64,000 nt of DNA from Melieria omissa (Eukaryota; Arthropoda; Insecta; Diptera; Ulidiidae): positions 55,303,900 through 55,367,899 of the forward strand of contig OZ020268.1 of assembly GCA_963971225.1 (NCBI GenBank), read 5' to 3'. Position numbers and translations under genes: made by a program. The notes beneath the pieces are model-generated. The model saw only the letters and a list, made by a program, of their open reading frames with translations. It ran no database searches and was not told the DNA's origin. Shown in pieces: positions 22,972 to 35,036 of this stretch; the stretch's first letter is position 1, and each line of letters begins with the position of its first letter.

Positions 22972-23400
22972 CATTCAGTACCATTAATATTGTTCAATGA
23001 TTGCGTGGTAAAAAGAGACTTTGAAGGAATACAAATGTTGAATAATGGCAGCGTTGCCACTTGAGACATAAAAGCCACAAGTTGTGAAAATTCGAGCGAA
23101 GCTATTGAAAAGTCTGGACCATTATTATTGTTCAATGAATTTGTGGCAAAAAAAGAGACTATTGGAAGACTAAAAACCGTAAATACGGACAGCGTTGCCA
23201 CTTGAGACATAAAAGCCACAAGCTATGAAAATAGCATTGCTATTGAAAATCCAATACCAATGAATTCCTAGTCAAATGGTGACTGTGGGAAAATACAAAT
23301 GTTGTAGAATAACAGCGTTGCCACCTGAAACATACCCAAAAGCCATAAGCTGTCAATTCAAACAATTCATACAAAACTATTGAAAATCTTTTAAATATTC
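22972..23400. repeat. tandem repeat, three units of about 138 bp
   Basis: Units share ACCATTA..TTGTTCAATGA, GAGACT, CAGCGTTGCCACTTGAGACAT and AAAGCCACAAG, with GCGTTGCCAC at 23051, 23192 and 23315. Flank sequence left of the mariner (GCTTATTGAAG, ending 21689) resembles the unit junction (GCTATTGAAAAG), so the mariner inserted inside unit 1. Confidence 0.85.
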
Positions 23401-24930
23401 GATTTTTTGACAAATTCTGTTGCACAATTAAATTCAACACAGAATGAAACCAATTCACTGCCTGACTGCATTAAACGACAAAATATGGTTTATGTGTGAA
23501 TTTCTTGCCGCTGGCATTTTATGAAAAAAAAAATATTTTTTTTAAAAAACAAACAACTGTTATTTTATTGTGCCGCCATGATTTGAGTGCGAAATATGCT
23601 GGCGAATCTCAATGCATCTTGTGTGCTTTGTATTTGTATTTTTAAACTATTTTCACATTTTATGCAAAATGGACAATTTTCATTGTTTAAAAACGAGCTG
23701 AATAAATACAAACACACACACACATATGCACATAGGGGAATTTGTACAGTTATGCATTGTGGCCGCAAAAATGCACATCGACCATGTGCAATATTGTCGA
23801 CCCGAATTGCCGACTGCCACTGCTGCTGTTGCTGCTATATTTGTGACACCAACAACAGCAACAACAATAACAACAACAGCACCAGCACAAACTCTCATAT
23901 TGTGGAATTAAGTTGCAAAATGTTGAACTTTATTGCATGGCTTGTACGCATTACAAGCGGCAGCTGCAGCCACCACTAAAAAACAACAACAACACTAACA
24001 CTAACTAACACAGCGCACAAAGCGTTAGCATTAATGCCAACCAGCATCAACGACCGCCGGTCGACACACACAGAGAGAGCGGCGTGCAAAAAGCACAACT
24101 TGAAATCCAACATGCAATAATCTACTCAGTGCACGCTGAGGTGTAGTGGTGCGAGGGGTGTGGGCCTGAATTGAAGTGGGGGCGTAACATATCTATGGTC
24201 TGGTGGAATGTGCGGTAAGCGCCCTCGACTCTTAGTTGTGGCTAATTCCTGTTGTAGCCCCAGGCTAAACGCACCACACACCAGCGCCAATACACTCTCA
24301 CACACACACACACACACACCAATAGCTTAGAGGAGCAGTCGCTCGATGCGAATGGCAATTACAATTCGGCTAATAGAGCAGCGCACAAACGAAATGAATT
24401 TGAGCCCGAATGAAAATTGAGCTGCCAGCGCAACATGTGAGGGGTGCTTGCAGCATGTGGGCGCACCAATACACTTACACCGCTTACCGAAACACGCAGC
24501 ACGCAACGGCAATTCCCCAAATTTAACCGCATTGGGCCCCCGATAAATGGCATAAAGCCGCAGCAGCACCGATATGGTGTGTACATGTGTGTGTGTGTAG
24601 ACGGATTTATTTATATTTGTGTGTGTGTGTGTGCGTGTGAAGAATTTCGCTGTGAAACTGCTATTAGAAGTCTAAGTCCGCTGAAAGTTGTGTATATGTG
24701 GATGTGTGAATGCGGTTGTGCGGTTTGCGGTGCTGTGAGATTTTATACAAATTTTTTTCTCTTGTTTTGTTTCTTTTTAAATATGATTCTTTTGTTAAAA
24801 TGTGATTTATAATTAAACTGTGAACATACAACGTAATTAACAGTTGTGTTCCCCCTATGGTTGGATTAGGACTTAATAAGTTCGTAAACTGACCCTGGAG
24901 ACTGTATAGGGTTTAGTTACAGAAACACAA
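23401..24930. other. non-coding sequence with CAA and CA/GT runs
   Basis: Contains (CAACAG)-like tracts near 23848-23885 and 23980-23995, (CA)n at 24297-24319 and GT runs at 24585-24635. ORFs reflect these. No gene recognised. Confidence 0.4.
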
Positions 24931-24938
24931 TAGTGGCC

Positions 24939-25439
24939 TTAACCCTTTCGACCCCAAAGTTGCCTGACAACACTTCACCTATTTGCCATCTTACAGCAAA
25001 GCTACGATTGATTTATGGGCTTAATTTAAGTAAGCGCCAACAAATTAATATTTTATGAAGTGAATTCAAAGCAAATTACAAAAATTTGACTGTAATCCCC
25101 AAAATCAAGCGATATCAAGAAAAGTTTGTGTTTTAATTGAAGTCTACGAATTGGGCGCGTTTGATCAAAACCTTGTTTCTTTAAGAATGGATAAATACAA
25201 TCAAAAAGTGATAATTTTGTATTTTTCCATAAATATTAAATAATTTTTTTGTAATTAAAAATATTCATACAAAATTTTAAGCTTAAAATTGTTTAAAAGT
25301 AAACTAGCTCTAGATCTCTAACAAAGAGGCGTGGCGACTTTAAATGTCGTGTGCATACTTCTTGGACAAGTGTTTCATGATTTAAATATCAAATAGTAAT
25401 ATCGAGACACAGGGAAAAGTTCGGGTTCGAAAGGGTTAA
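24939..25439. mobile_element. piggyBac-like MITE, second type, TTAA-flanked
   Basis: TTAACCCTTTCGACCCC (24939) faces TTAACCCTTTCGAACCC on the other strand (25439 inward), giving TTAA duplications and about 13-15 bp inverted ends. The terminal CCCTTTCG matches the MITEs at 13441 and 50291, but the interior differs, so it is a related subfamily. No ORF. Confidence 0.75.
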
Positions 25440-26085
25440 AATTGCTCAAAGGTAGTTGTTAAAAGCTCTAATAAAGCAATAAAAAGTTGTGGCTCAAAGG
25501 TAGTAGGAGGACGCAGATCATTGACTATGGCAAAGCTCTAAAAAAGCAATAAAGAACAAGAAAATTTAAGGATCAAAGGTATTTGATAGGACGCAGATCA
25601 ATGTCTATGGAAAAGGTCTAATAAAGCATTTAATAGAGAAGGAAATGTTATGGCTCGAAGTAAGTTATGGAAACAAAGATCAGTAACTATTATAAAGTTC
25701 TAATGGAACATGCTTTAAGGACAAACGAACGGCTTCAACAACAAAAATCAAAGACTCTAGAAACACCATTTAGAAAAGAATGAATCATGGTTGGTTAATA
25801 TTTAGACATACTTGAAGATTGATGACTATGGAAAAGCTCTATTAAAGGAGCCCTTAAAAAGAAAAGTTGGCTGGAAGATCTATGACTCAAAAAAACACCA
25901 TTTAGAAGAAAATGAGTCATAGAAGAAAGGTTGTTTGGCCGGAAGCCAATGGCTATGACAAAGCTTTAAAAAACTCCTTTTTAATTTAATTGGTAGCAAG
26001 GAGGTCGATGTATATGATAGCGAAATACTGTGTATGAGAAATACTCTTTAGCTGATGATAAGTCATGGCTCAAAGGTACTTAATT

Positions 26086-26098
26086 GCACGTGAAGTTA
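26086..26098. repeat. SINE target-site duplication, left copy
   Basis: GCACGTGAAGTTA, repeated exactly at 26426-26438. Confidence 0.9.
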
Positions 26099-26425
26099 AT
26101 AATAATAATTGATTGGCACGACAGCCCGCTTACGCGAGACTAAGGCCTTGCTTCCCGCAGCCACCCGTGTTGTGCGTGTGAATTTTGTACGCGGGTGGAA
26201 GGGACCTACAGTTTTATGCCGGGTCCGAACGGCAGGTTGGGAGCTTTTTCATAGGCAATTTTTACTTCCAGAGGTTTGCCATTTCCAGCTGAGAGGACAG
26301 CCACCGAAAGAGAAAACGAGTTTCCCGTTATTTTTTTTTTTAGGTGTTACTACATGCAGAATTCGAACTTGCGTCGCTCTGCATGCGACTCGCTGGACCG
26401 CGCACTAACCAACTGAGCCACGGCG
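26099..26425 (-). mobile_element. tRNA-derived SINE, full-length, 327 bp
   Basis: Read on the minus strand: a tRNA-like head with A box TGGCTCAGTTGG (near 26407-26419) and B box AGTTCGAATTC (near 26360-26371) of the internal RNA polymerase III promoter; a body with GGAAATGGCAAACC; the shared core CCGGCATAAAACTGTAGGTC (near 26205-26225); the 3' end GGGCTGTCGTGCCAATCA; and a short (ATT)n tail. Perfect 13-bp target duplications show insertion by LINE-type machinery into the surrounding tandem array. The similar 3' end at 34771-35027 defines the family tail. Confidence 0.92.
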
Positions 26426-26438
26426 GCACGTGAAGTTA
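26426..26438. repeat. SINE target-site duplication, right copy
   Basis: Exact copy of 26086-26098. Confidence 0.9.
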
Positions 26439-27199
26439 CCACATAATTTTAATAGAACATCCTTCAATGGGGAATGACAGCTGGAAGGTAGTAAAACGAA
26501 GATCGGCCGATATTTCAAAGCTCCGAAAAGGATCAAGCTTCCTTAAATAGGGTAAGACAGCTGGAAAGTAGTAAAACAAAGATCAGCGGCTATTTCAAAG
26601 CTCTAAAAACACTTTTTTAGTGAGAATAAGTCTTGGATCAAATTTAGTCAATAGCAGAAAGATCAATGAACATGATAGGCCTCTAAAATAATACGCTTTA
26701 ACTGAGGATAAGTCATAGTTTCAAGGTAATAAATAGCACGTGAAATTACGGCAAAACTCTAATAAAAGAGTTGAAAGGTAGGATAGATCTTATTTGTGAG
26801 AATATGTCTTGGATCGAAGGTAACTAATAGCCAAGAGATCGAAAACTATGGTAGATCTCTAAAGAAATACTCTTAAGCTGAAGATAAGTCATGGTTTAAA
26901 GGTAAATAATAGCACAAAGAACTAGGAAAAAGCCCAAATAAAAGGGAATAACAGCTGAAAGATATTGAGAGATTGAGAAAACATCACTTTGAAGATGACA
27001 AGTCATGACTCGCAGGGTGTTAATAGTATAGAGATCAATGTCTAAAAAATATATGTTCTAAAAAACATTGTATAGGTGAGGATAAGTCCCGAATCAAAGA
27101 TAGTTAACACTACAAAGATTGTTCACTAAGACAGACCTTTGAAAAACCACCCTTTAAAAGATGCTAAAACATGCCTTAAAGCTTGTAATTAGATCTTAA

Positions 27200-28860
27200 T
27201 CTGAGAACTTTTGCAGACCTCCGGATTGCTAAATACCGCAGATGTCTGCGTCTTAATCTAAATTTAAAAATTATTTTAAAAATTCTTAAAAATGGCGTCT
27301 AAATGAACACAAAAATGCCCGAATAAATAAAAAACTCCTCTGTTTCAATTAATCATAACCAAAGCACGTAGGTATGAATTCTCATACAAACACCCCACAA
27401 CACTTTTATTCTTGTGCACTTTTTGCTTGACCTCCAATTACGCTGCAAAAACTGTACAATGCCGTCCACGAAATGCATATGACAGATTTTTCCAATTCAT
27501 TTTGTCGGCGCTGAGGCATTTTGTACCGTTTTAAGTACTGAAATGTGCGCTGAATGCGGCGATTATTATGCGCGCATCGCCGCCGGACAATCACCGCACA
27601 CCGGCAGCCATTTGCAATAATAACGGCACACACACACTCTCACAGCTACATGAGCATACAATACTAAGTGATTTGAGCAGCAGAAGGTCCAAACGTTCCG
27701 TGGCGTATTAAATCATGTGATTTTCCATGTTGGCTGCAAAACAGAGAAATTCAATTAACACGCAATTTTTTCCAATGAATTGTCTGATTTTTTTCACTTT
27801 GCTGCTGTCAAAAACACATATGAAACTCGTTTAAGAGTGGGAGTGGAAGTGGAAGTGTGTGTGTGTGTGTGTAGCTGTTGACAATTGCCACGCTGACATC
27901 CATTGACATAGCCGACACGGGCACACATGACATGTGACATCACATGCGGCGGATCGATTTGAATTGCAAAGCACACACACCATCACACCACATCGCACTT
28001 TGCTGCTATCCACACAAAAACAACAACAACGAAAGCACACCAAAAAGCGAAATACACTTTTTTCAATTCGATTTCCTTCCTATTTTTTTGCTGGCCGCCG
28101 TTAAGTGACAGCAGCGGCATTCAAATGGCAATTGCCATTGTTGTTGCAGCCGACAGCCGACAGGCCGCTGCACACCACAGCTTCTTGCAGCGCTTTTCGA
28201 ACTTTGATTAAAATTCTTTGAAATTTACACACTTGAGCGCAGCGGCGAGCGTAAATTGGATTCGCTCGCCGCTCGCACATGCAGCGGCCCGCCCGCTGCT
28301 CGCAGCACTCTGCGCTGATGGAGTGCTATTTGCTGCCGTTGGTGCTGCTGTGACTACCGCTGTGGCGGATGTCAGGTCCACGCGCCACGCCTTGATACAT
28401 CAAGGATGATACATCAATTGCGTGCGCATCAAGTGGGCTGCGTCTGCCGTTGATGTCCTAAAAAGCGCCAAGCGGCAAATGGCCGTGGCGGCCGCTGGTG
28501 CTTTGGTGATGCTGCAACATTTTGCCGACAAGCGGTTGAGTGATTTTTTATTGTTGTTGTGTACTTTTCACGTTTTACCACGCTGAAGTGACCACTTCGT
28601 GACGCGCATCGAAAAACTGTTGCCGACATTTTTTATATTAAACACAACAACAATAACAACTCAAAAGCCTGCAAACAACCAAAGCAACAACAAAAACAGC
28701 AGTAGGGGTGGAAACAAAAAAATTTCTGACTTTTTACCACTCGGCAATGACATTTGCACCCATTTGGCTGGTGTTTACGCTGGAGCGAACACACACAATC
28801 AAGTTTTGTTAACCAACAAAAAATATAAAAAATAACAAATTGGAAAAATTTAAAAAATTG
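27200..28860. other. unique non-coding sequence, GC-richer at 28100-28520
   Basis: Includes (GT)n at 27855-27872. The GC-rich CAGCGGC stretch at 28230-28350 allows a 63-residue ORF without family match. No splice-bounded exon recognised; a regulatory island is possible. Confidence 0.4.
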
Positions 28861-29898
28861 AAAAATACAAATTTTACGCAAAGTCGTTTAGAGTTTACAG
28901 TTTATTTGGGTAAATCAATAAAAGCGAGTTTTTACGTGGCACATCGATAAACATTCAACTTCGATTGGCATAAAGCAATTAAAATAAAAAATTCATTAAA
29001 AAAATTTGAAAGTTGTTATGGCATAAAATTTCATAAAAAGTAAAATTTTAAATTGTATCTTACATTATTTTTGTTGATACTTTTTCATAACAAAACAACA
29101 GAAAGTAAATAAATATATTAAAAAGTCAGATAGTTGTGAGAATAATATAAACAAGCAATCAAAATATGTAATAATGAAAAATATTTATTTGAAAAATTAA
29201 AAAAAAATATTTTGTTAACAAGAAAATAAAAACAAAAGAATATTAAAAATTATATAAAATATTTAGCAGTACAAAATGTTATAATTAAGTACCTTTAAAA
29301 ATTGTTTATAATAGTTTTTTTATTAATATAATGTATATATAGCTTTACAAATAATAATGTATAATTTTCTTGTTTCTTGTTTTAATTTTATTCATTATTA
29401 ATTTATTATAATTTTATTAATTCTTATTTAATTTTAATGTTTCGTTACTAAGTTGGTTTTATCTGAACTTTTCCAATTTTATTTTTAGTTCTTTCTATTA
29501 TTCTTATTTTTTCACTATACCAATCAAGTTTTTTATAATTTTACAAATAATGATGTTTTATTATTTTTTAGTTTTTAGATTTATTATTTTATTTATTATT
29601 ATTTACTTTTTTTGTTGTGATGCAGTTTGTTTGCTAATTAATTTTTCCATTTATTTAATTTTTTTCCATTATTCTTACTTTCGTTTTACTATATCAATCA
29701 ATTTGAATATAATTATTTTCTCTTTTTATTATTTTGAATTTTTTAGTTTTATGAATAATTATTTTATTAATAACTGATTAATTTTATTGTTTTGTCAGTT
29801 GGTTTTTAACTGAATTTTTCCAAATTTTACTTTTAGTTTTTTCTATTAATCTTATTTTTTACTGTACCAATCAAATTGTTTATAATTTTACAAATAAC
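28861..29898. repeat. very AT-rich tract with diverged duplicated blocks
   Basis: A block at 29447-29551 (AGTTGGTTTTATCTGAAC ... ACCAATCAAG ... AATTTTACAAATAA) recurs at 29797-29899, with a weaker version around 29630-29720. This suggests an old tandem duplication of about 350 bp. Non-coding. Confidence 0.65.
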
Positions 29899-30430
29899 AC
29901 AGGGCAATAAATTTCGACTTTTGGTCGGCTTTTCTGGGTTTGACATCAGTTCTGGGGTAATTAGGGACCGCTGATTTCGAATCTGCGAACCGTTTTTAAA
30001 ACTTAGTTTCCGTTTTCGCAAAAAATGGGCGTGTCACTTTTTCGTATTTCCCCTGACTTTTTTCACGTTTTCGATTGTAATTTCTAAATCAACGAACCGG
30101 TTGACATTGTTTTCTCTTTGTGGCATTTACAACACCTCACGGCTTATTTTCCAATGTAATTTATTTTTATAAGTTTTACGATTTCACGGTAATTGGACCT
30201 CAAAGTCGGAAAATATGGAATTTCAAGGCGTTTTCTTGGATAGTCAAAAACATGCACATTTTTCTTCTAAGGCACCTAATTTCACAGGCCGACAAGATTT
30301 TAGAACCAGAAACCAGAGTATACTTTTCCGAAGGTTTTTGGTGCGCTGAACAAGAATCTGGCCTCAGAATTGCTCCATCACGTCAGGTTTTCGAGATATC
30401 CTAACCTAAAAGTGCGAAAATTGCGGTTTT
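29899..30430. other. possible dispersed repeat fragment, unassigned
   Basis: Begins with CAGGGCAATAAATTTCGAC, a transposon-like end, but no inverse partner is found. ORFs have no family match. Confidence 0.3.
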
Positions 30431-30514
30431 GCCTGTATTTGGTTTTAGGTTATGTAGCATAGCTATTTTAACTTTTTTTGTAAAATAACTGCTGGCATCT
30501 TAAAGTACAAGCCT

Positions 30515-30967
30515 TCCAGTCCGATAAGTACTTAGCCCCACCGCCCGATGGTGCCACTATCGTAAGAGAAATTTACTATCGTGTAGTACATCCTCGTAGA
30601 CGGCTACTGTCAAAATTTCAGCCATATTGGAAACGAACGTGTCAGCGGATTTTAGAAAAATGGAAAAAGAGCAATATCGGTCGGTGATTCGCCAAATTGG
30701 TCGCATTAGGCTGCGAACAGCTGCCCCAACCACCGTACTCTCCAGATATGGTCCCGTGTGACTTCCTTTTGTTTCCAAATTTGAGTCGAATGAGGAGGTT
30801 ATCGCCGCCACGGAGGCCTCAAGAAAACGTATTTTTCAGACAGGTTAAAGAAGTTGGAGCATCGCTGGGTCAAGTGTGTCGAGTTGAAAGGAGACTACGT
30901 TGAGAAACAAATTGCCCTTTTTCCAAAATTTACGTTTTTCTTTTGTATGCTAAGTACTAATCGGACC
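30515..30967 (+). mobile_element. internally deleted mariner (rosa-like?), about 450 bp
   Basis: The ends CAGTCCGATAAGTACTTAGC (30517) and, from the right, GGTCCGATTAGTACTTAGC are diverged inverted repeats. Between them lie the extreme N terminus of a transposase, from ATG at 30660 (MEKEQYRSVIR), then immediately the C-terminal catalytic segment (PQPPYSPDMVPCDFLLFPNL) and the typical last stretch RWVKCVELKGDYVEKQ in another frame. About 0.8 kb of coding sequence, including the first two catalytic Asp motifs, is therefore deleted. The 5' UTR matches 56783-56961. It can only be mobilised in trans. The rosa-like label is from memory of family style. Confidence 0.85.
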
Positions 30968-33783
30968 ACCATGACTTCGATAGCAAACACTTTCTTAACA
31001 CTTCAGAGAAGTCGCTACAATCGACATAATTCGCCCTGCAAATTTTTTACAGCTCACTCGAGCCGCTGTTAAACCGACTCTACTGCGTATGAGTAGCAAA
31101 TACACACACACACACACACACACTCAAACAAATTCACACAAAACTTGATACGCCTGAAAACTGCCAAATTAAAAGTCGAAATCGGATTGAGTTGTTACGG
31201 GGCAACTCCCTCGTTTCCGCGACAAGTGTGCGAATATGAGCGCCAGTTCTCAACTGCCAAATACAGTCGCAGACGCATAAAAACATCGCACATACACACA
31301 CACACATACAGCAGAACTCAGCTACTCAGCCGCTGCAAGTCTCTGCGCGGCTGCCAAAAGTTCAACAGCTCCTCGGCGGTGTGCCGCAACGTGCTCGTTT
31401 GCGGCGGATGCTGCAGCGGAAGCAGCGCCTCTCACGCTCGACATGTGCGCAAAATAGGAATCGCGGTAGCTGCAACAGCAAAAAATGGTAAAAAAATCAA
31501 AACGCCTGCAGCAGCATATCGAAAAAAAGGATTGTACGTTGCCCGAAGTGGTCGGTGCGGGGCCAAAATTCACATGCGGCTGACATGAATATCCCGCAGT
31601 CGTGTTCGCAATTGCGCTGGAAACTGTAATCGCTGCTGGCGCTGCCGCTGCCGCTGCCACTCGCATCGGTTGGCATCTCGTCGAAGTGCACACATGTCGG
31701 CGCAGCACAGTTCAGCTGGTTCACCGGCACTAATGAGGTGCCACTTGAGCGGCAAATAAAGTTATTGACTTCCGCAACTTAATGCGCACACTTCAAGTGT
31801 TGCGCCCATTGTTGGCCTCACAACTCACAAATAACGCTAAACCGGCACTGAGACTCATTATTTTGTATAGTGCGTGCCATTAATAATGAGGATTTCCTGG
31901 CGTTGGCACAACAATTTCAATTTAATTGAAAGCTATAGTTGTAAGGATCTGAATTGGAAGTAATGTTTGGCTTTAATTGGGTTTCAAATCAACACAAAGA
32001 GCTGCGGGATGTGTTTGAAAGAAGAAAATTCTTCAGTAATGAGTGAAAAAACATAAAAAGAAATTCCAGTTTCAAATGCACGCCAACCAGCCAATTATAG
32101 GTGCTGAACTTAACCCTGCGATTGTCAAGAAAATCATTTTTAATCAAGCAATTTTTTTTATCTTTTTTTGGTACTTTTACGAGTATAATTATAGGTTTTA
32201 CATTTGAATGAAGAGGTTCAATGAAAATAATATTAATCAAAAGAAAAAACAAACTGACTTATAATGTACCGATTCTTGGTACTACCTGAAGACGAAAACG
32301 CATACATATTTTAAAAATTTATTGAAGATTAGTCAAACTATGAGAACAATAGCAAGGAAGTGCTTTGAGTTGTCATTGAAGATGTCTGGCTGATCTAACC
32401 ATAACTTACAACCTCCCAAATTATAGCTAAACTTACTCTCCCTGATTCAATAGGAACTGGCAGCCGCCTCCCCAACGCAGATAGCAGCTGTAAATATGTC
32501 ATTGAAGATGTCTCACAGATCCAACCATAACTTACAACCTCCCAAATTATAGCCAAACATACTCTACCAAATATAGTCAACAACTCATTAACCTAACCAC
32601 TCATCTAACCTAACCTTACTTTAGCCCAAAGCCATATCCTACATAACCTACAATTGTCATCGAGCGCTTAATAGAACCAAATTTGAATCGAGAGAAGAGT
32701 AGAACCGAATTCAAATCAGGAAATATTGACATTTCACTAACTTTATTATGCACACCAAGTGATTTGAAAAACTGAAATGTTACAATTCATATTCGTTTGC
32801 TCAGAAATCATATGATTTCGACTTATTTTTCTGCTTTCCGCTGTTTGCTTTTTAGTCTTTTGTTGCCCGTTTCTCTTTGGCACTCTCGGCACATCCGGCA
32901 CTGCAAGTGTGTGTGTGTGTGTTTATGTGCTTCATCTCGTTTCGTTTTCCATGTTTATTATTTATTTTTCTATTTTTATTTTTGATTTTATTGCGCAACA
33001 CCGACAATACAGTCATTATGTTGCTAGCACTGTTGCCTTTGTGATATTTTATTTTGTGCTTGTTACAACGACAACAACTGTAACAAGCATTGCTGCCAGC
33101 AACGCCATCGACTGCTTCCGGTTTGCAAGCGAAAATGTTCATTTGTGTATGGGTGTCAATTTGTGTGTAAGAAGAAGTCTGTGTGTGTGTGTGTGTGTGT
33201 GTAAAACATATCAGCTGCGTAATTTATGTAATAAGATGCATGTTGTGTCATTAGATATGCAGCATGTAACGTAATTGTATTTCGCAAATGCCACCTCCAA
33301 ACAATTGCAAAATGCTCGCATGAGTGCATCTGTGTGTGTGTGTGTGTGTGTGCATGTAGCCAGTAATCCGGCATTGTGCGCGAGCGGTAAGTTTTAGAAT
33401 TACGTGCGCTTGTCACTTTGAGGCGACGATTGATGCAAATCGCATTACAGACTCGCCAGTATCTAAACTTACTCGCCTGCCCACTACAAACTAGGTGAAA
33501 TTGTGTTGAGATGCAATCGAAATGGAGCAACATGACAACCGATATTTCTACACTTGAATTATTTAGTATACATAACCCATTTCTTCAGTGTGCCAAAAGT
33601 GTGAGTGATTTTCATAATGAATTTCAGACTACCAACAAAGAAAATTGTTCAATTGTTTCAGATTGTACGAATTGAAAATAAAAACGATATCTTATGAATC
33701 AAGCCTTGAATCATTTTGGTTAAACTTTTGTGAAAAGCTTCAAACTTTCACATAGGCATGAGTTCATACAAAATTGAACACGT
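30968..33783. other. non-coding sequence with CA/GT microsatellites
   Basis: (CA)n at 31102-31124, (GT)n at 32908-32921, 33180-33203 and 33330-33352. A 31320-31720 segment is GC-richer, with Ala-rich ORFs on both strands lacking family match. A short direct duplication involves ATAACTTACAACCTCCCAAATTATAGC at 32401 and 32527 (about 126 bp apart). CCTAACC-rich fragments at 32590-32625 are likely LINE-tail relics. Confidence 0.45.
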
Positions 33784-33873
33784 AGGTTTGGTTAGGTTAG
33801 ATTAAAGTGGTTATCTGGGCATGAGGCTTGCCGAAAGACACACTTAGACCTCAGAATGGGCCTGTTGCACAGT
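33784..33873 (-). mobile_element. LINE 3'-UTR fragment with CCTAA tail
   Basis: The plus strand TTTGGTTAGGTTAGATTA is followed by ACACTTAGACCTCAGAATGGGCC and ACAGTGATTCC, colinear with the 3' end at 676-760. Confidence 0.6.
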
Positions 33874-34770
33874 GATTCCTTCCATAGACAAAATTCAAAA
33901 ATTTTATAGTCTCAGAATTTAACAATTTTAATGTAATTTCAAACGTAAAACTCGAACTAAGAAAACACAATAAAATCTGTGCAAAAAATTAATTAGTGTG
34001 TGTGTTCAAAAGCTGCTCAAAGTCGAATTTAAACACATGTTTTCCGTTTTTTAGTCTATTGAGAAAAAATTGTTTTTAAATACTTGGTTAGCCAGAAGTT
34101 GGTTAAATTTTCAATATGGATTTAGAACTGATGTGTCCATTTTCGATTTCTCAAAATTTGCAAAACTGAGGCGTTTACTTAACTTTTAATTAAAAATATT
34201 TTTCAAAATTAAAAGCTTGAAAATTGGCAAAATTTAGAGGTAATCTCTAAAAAGCATGCGAAAGTATATGTTCCTTTTTTTATATTTTAAGAAGCATTCT
34301 TTCTTTATCGAATAAGCAAATGCTTTCTGTGCTTTTTTAGTGATTCGTTCCATATATTAAATTCAAAAAATTTATAGTCTCATAATTTAACAATTTTAGT
34401 GTCATTTGAAACGTAAAATTCCTACTACGAAAACGCAAAAAAAAACTGTGCAAAAAATTAATTAGTGTGTGTGCAAAAGCGGCTCAAAGTTGAAACTTTT
34501 TACACAAAAAAATGTAAACACATGTCTTCTATTTTTCAGTCTATTGAGTAAAAAAAATGTTTTTAAGAATAAGAAGTTGCTAATATAAATAAAGAAATGA
34601 TGTGGCCATTTTCGCTTTTAATGTTTTCTCAAAATTTGCAAAGCTGATTTACTTCACTCTTAATTTAAAATATTTTTTTAAATTAAAACTTTAAAAATTG
34701 GCATAACTTGGAGGAAAATATCTAAAAAGTATCTGGATTTCTTTTTTATTTTAAAAAGCATTATTTTTTT
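33871..34770. repeat. tandem duplication, unit about 471 bp
   Basis: 33871-34341 and 34342-34770 are colinear: TGATTCCTTCCATA / TGATTCGTTCCATA, TATAGTCTCAGAATTTAACA / TATAGTCTCATAATTTAACA, CTGTGCAAAAAATTAATTAG in both, TTTTTAGTCTATTGAG / TTTTCAGTCTATTGAG. Diverged by indels; non-coding. Confidence 0.9.
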
Positions 34771-35027
34771 CAAGACTCCGTTGCTGCGAACACCGAAAAA
34801 GAAAACCAAAAATTTTTCTTTCGACGGCTGTCCTCTCAGCAGGAAATGGCAATCCTCTGAGAGTAAAATTGCCTATGAAAAAGCTCTCAACTCGCCGTTC
34901 GGAATCGGCATGAAACTGTAGGTCCCTTCCAACCTTGTAAAAACATTCGCACGCCCAACAGGGATGGTTGCGGGTAGATAGGCCTTAGTCTCGTAATCGG
35001 GCTGTCGTGCCAGTCAAGAAGAAGAAG
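34771..35027 (+). mobile_element. SINE, 5'-variant or truncated copy
   Basis: Shares GGAAATGGCAA, ATTGCCTATGAAAAAGCTC, the core TCGGCATGAAACTGTAGGTC and the 3' end GGGCTGTCGTGCCAGTCAAG with the SINE at 26099-26425, but ends in (AAG)n and lacks a clear tRNA head. ATTTTTTT flanks both sides (34763-34770 and from 35028), a weak, low-complexity target duplication. Confidence 0.8.
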
Positions 35028-35036
35028 ATTTTTTTT

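Larger units (their letters stand above)
25440..27190. repeat. long degenerate tandem array, unit about 75-90 bp
   Basis: Roughly twenty diverged repeats of a phrase like AAGTCATGGCTCAAAGGTA, then GGACGCAGATCAATGACTATGG, then AAAGCTCTAATAAAGC. The array is split by the SINE at 26099-26425. Non-coding. Confidence 0.8.

Noticed and set aside
29899..29930. Transposon end CAGGGCAATAAATT
   Set aside because: No inverse partner or flanking duplication was found, so it is reported only as a possible fragment.
31145..31730. Ala-rich ORFs on both strands
   Set aside because: Driven by CTGC/GCAG-rich DNA; no domain or splice evidence.
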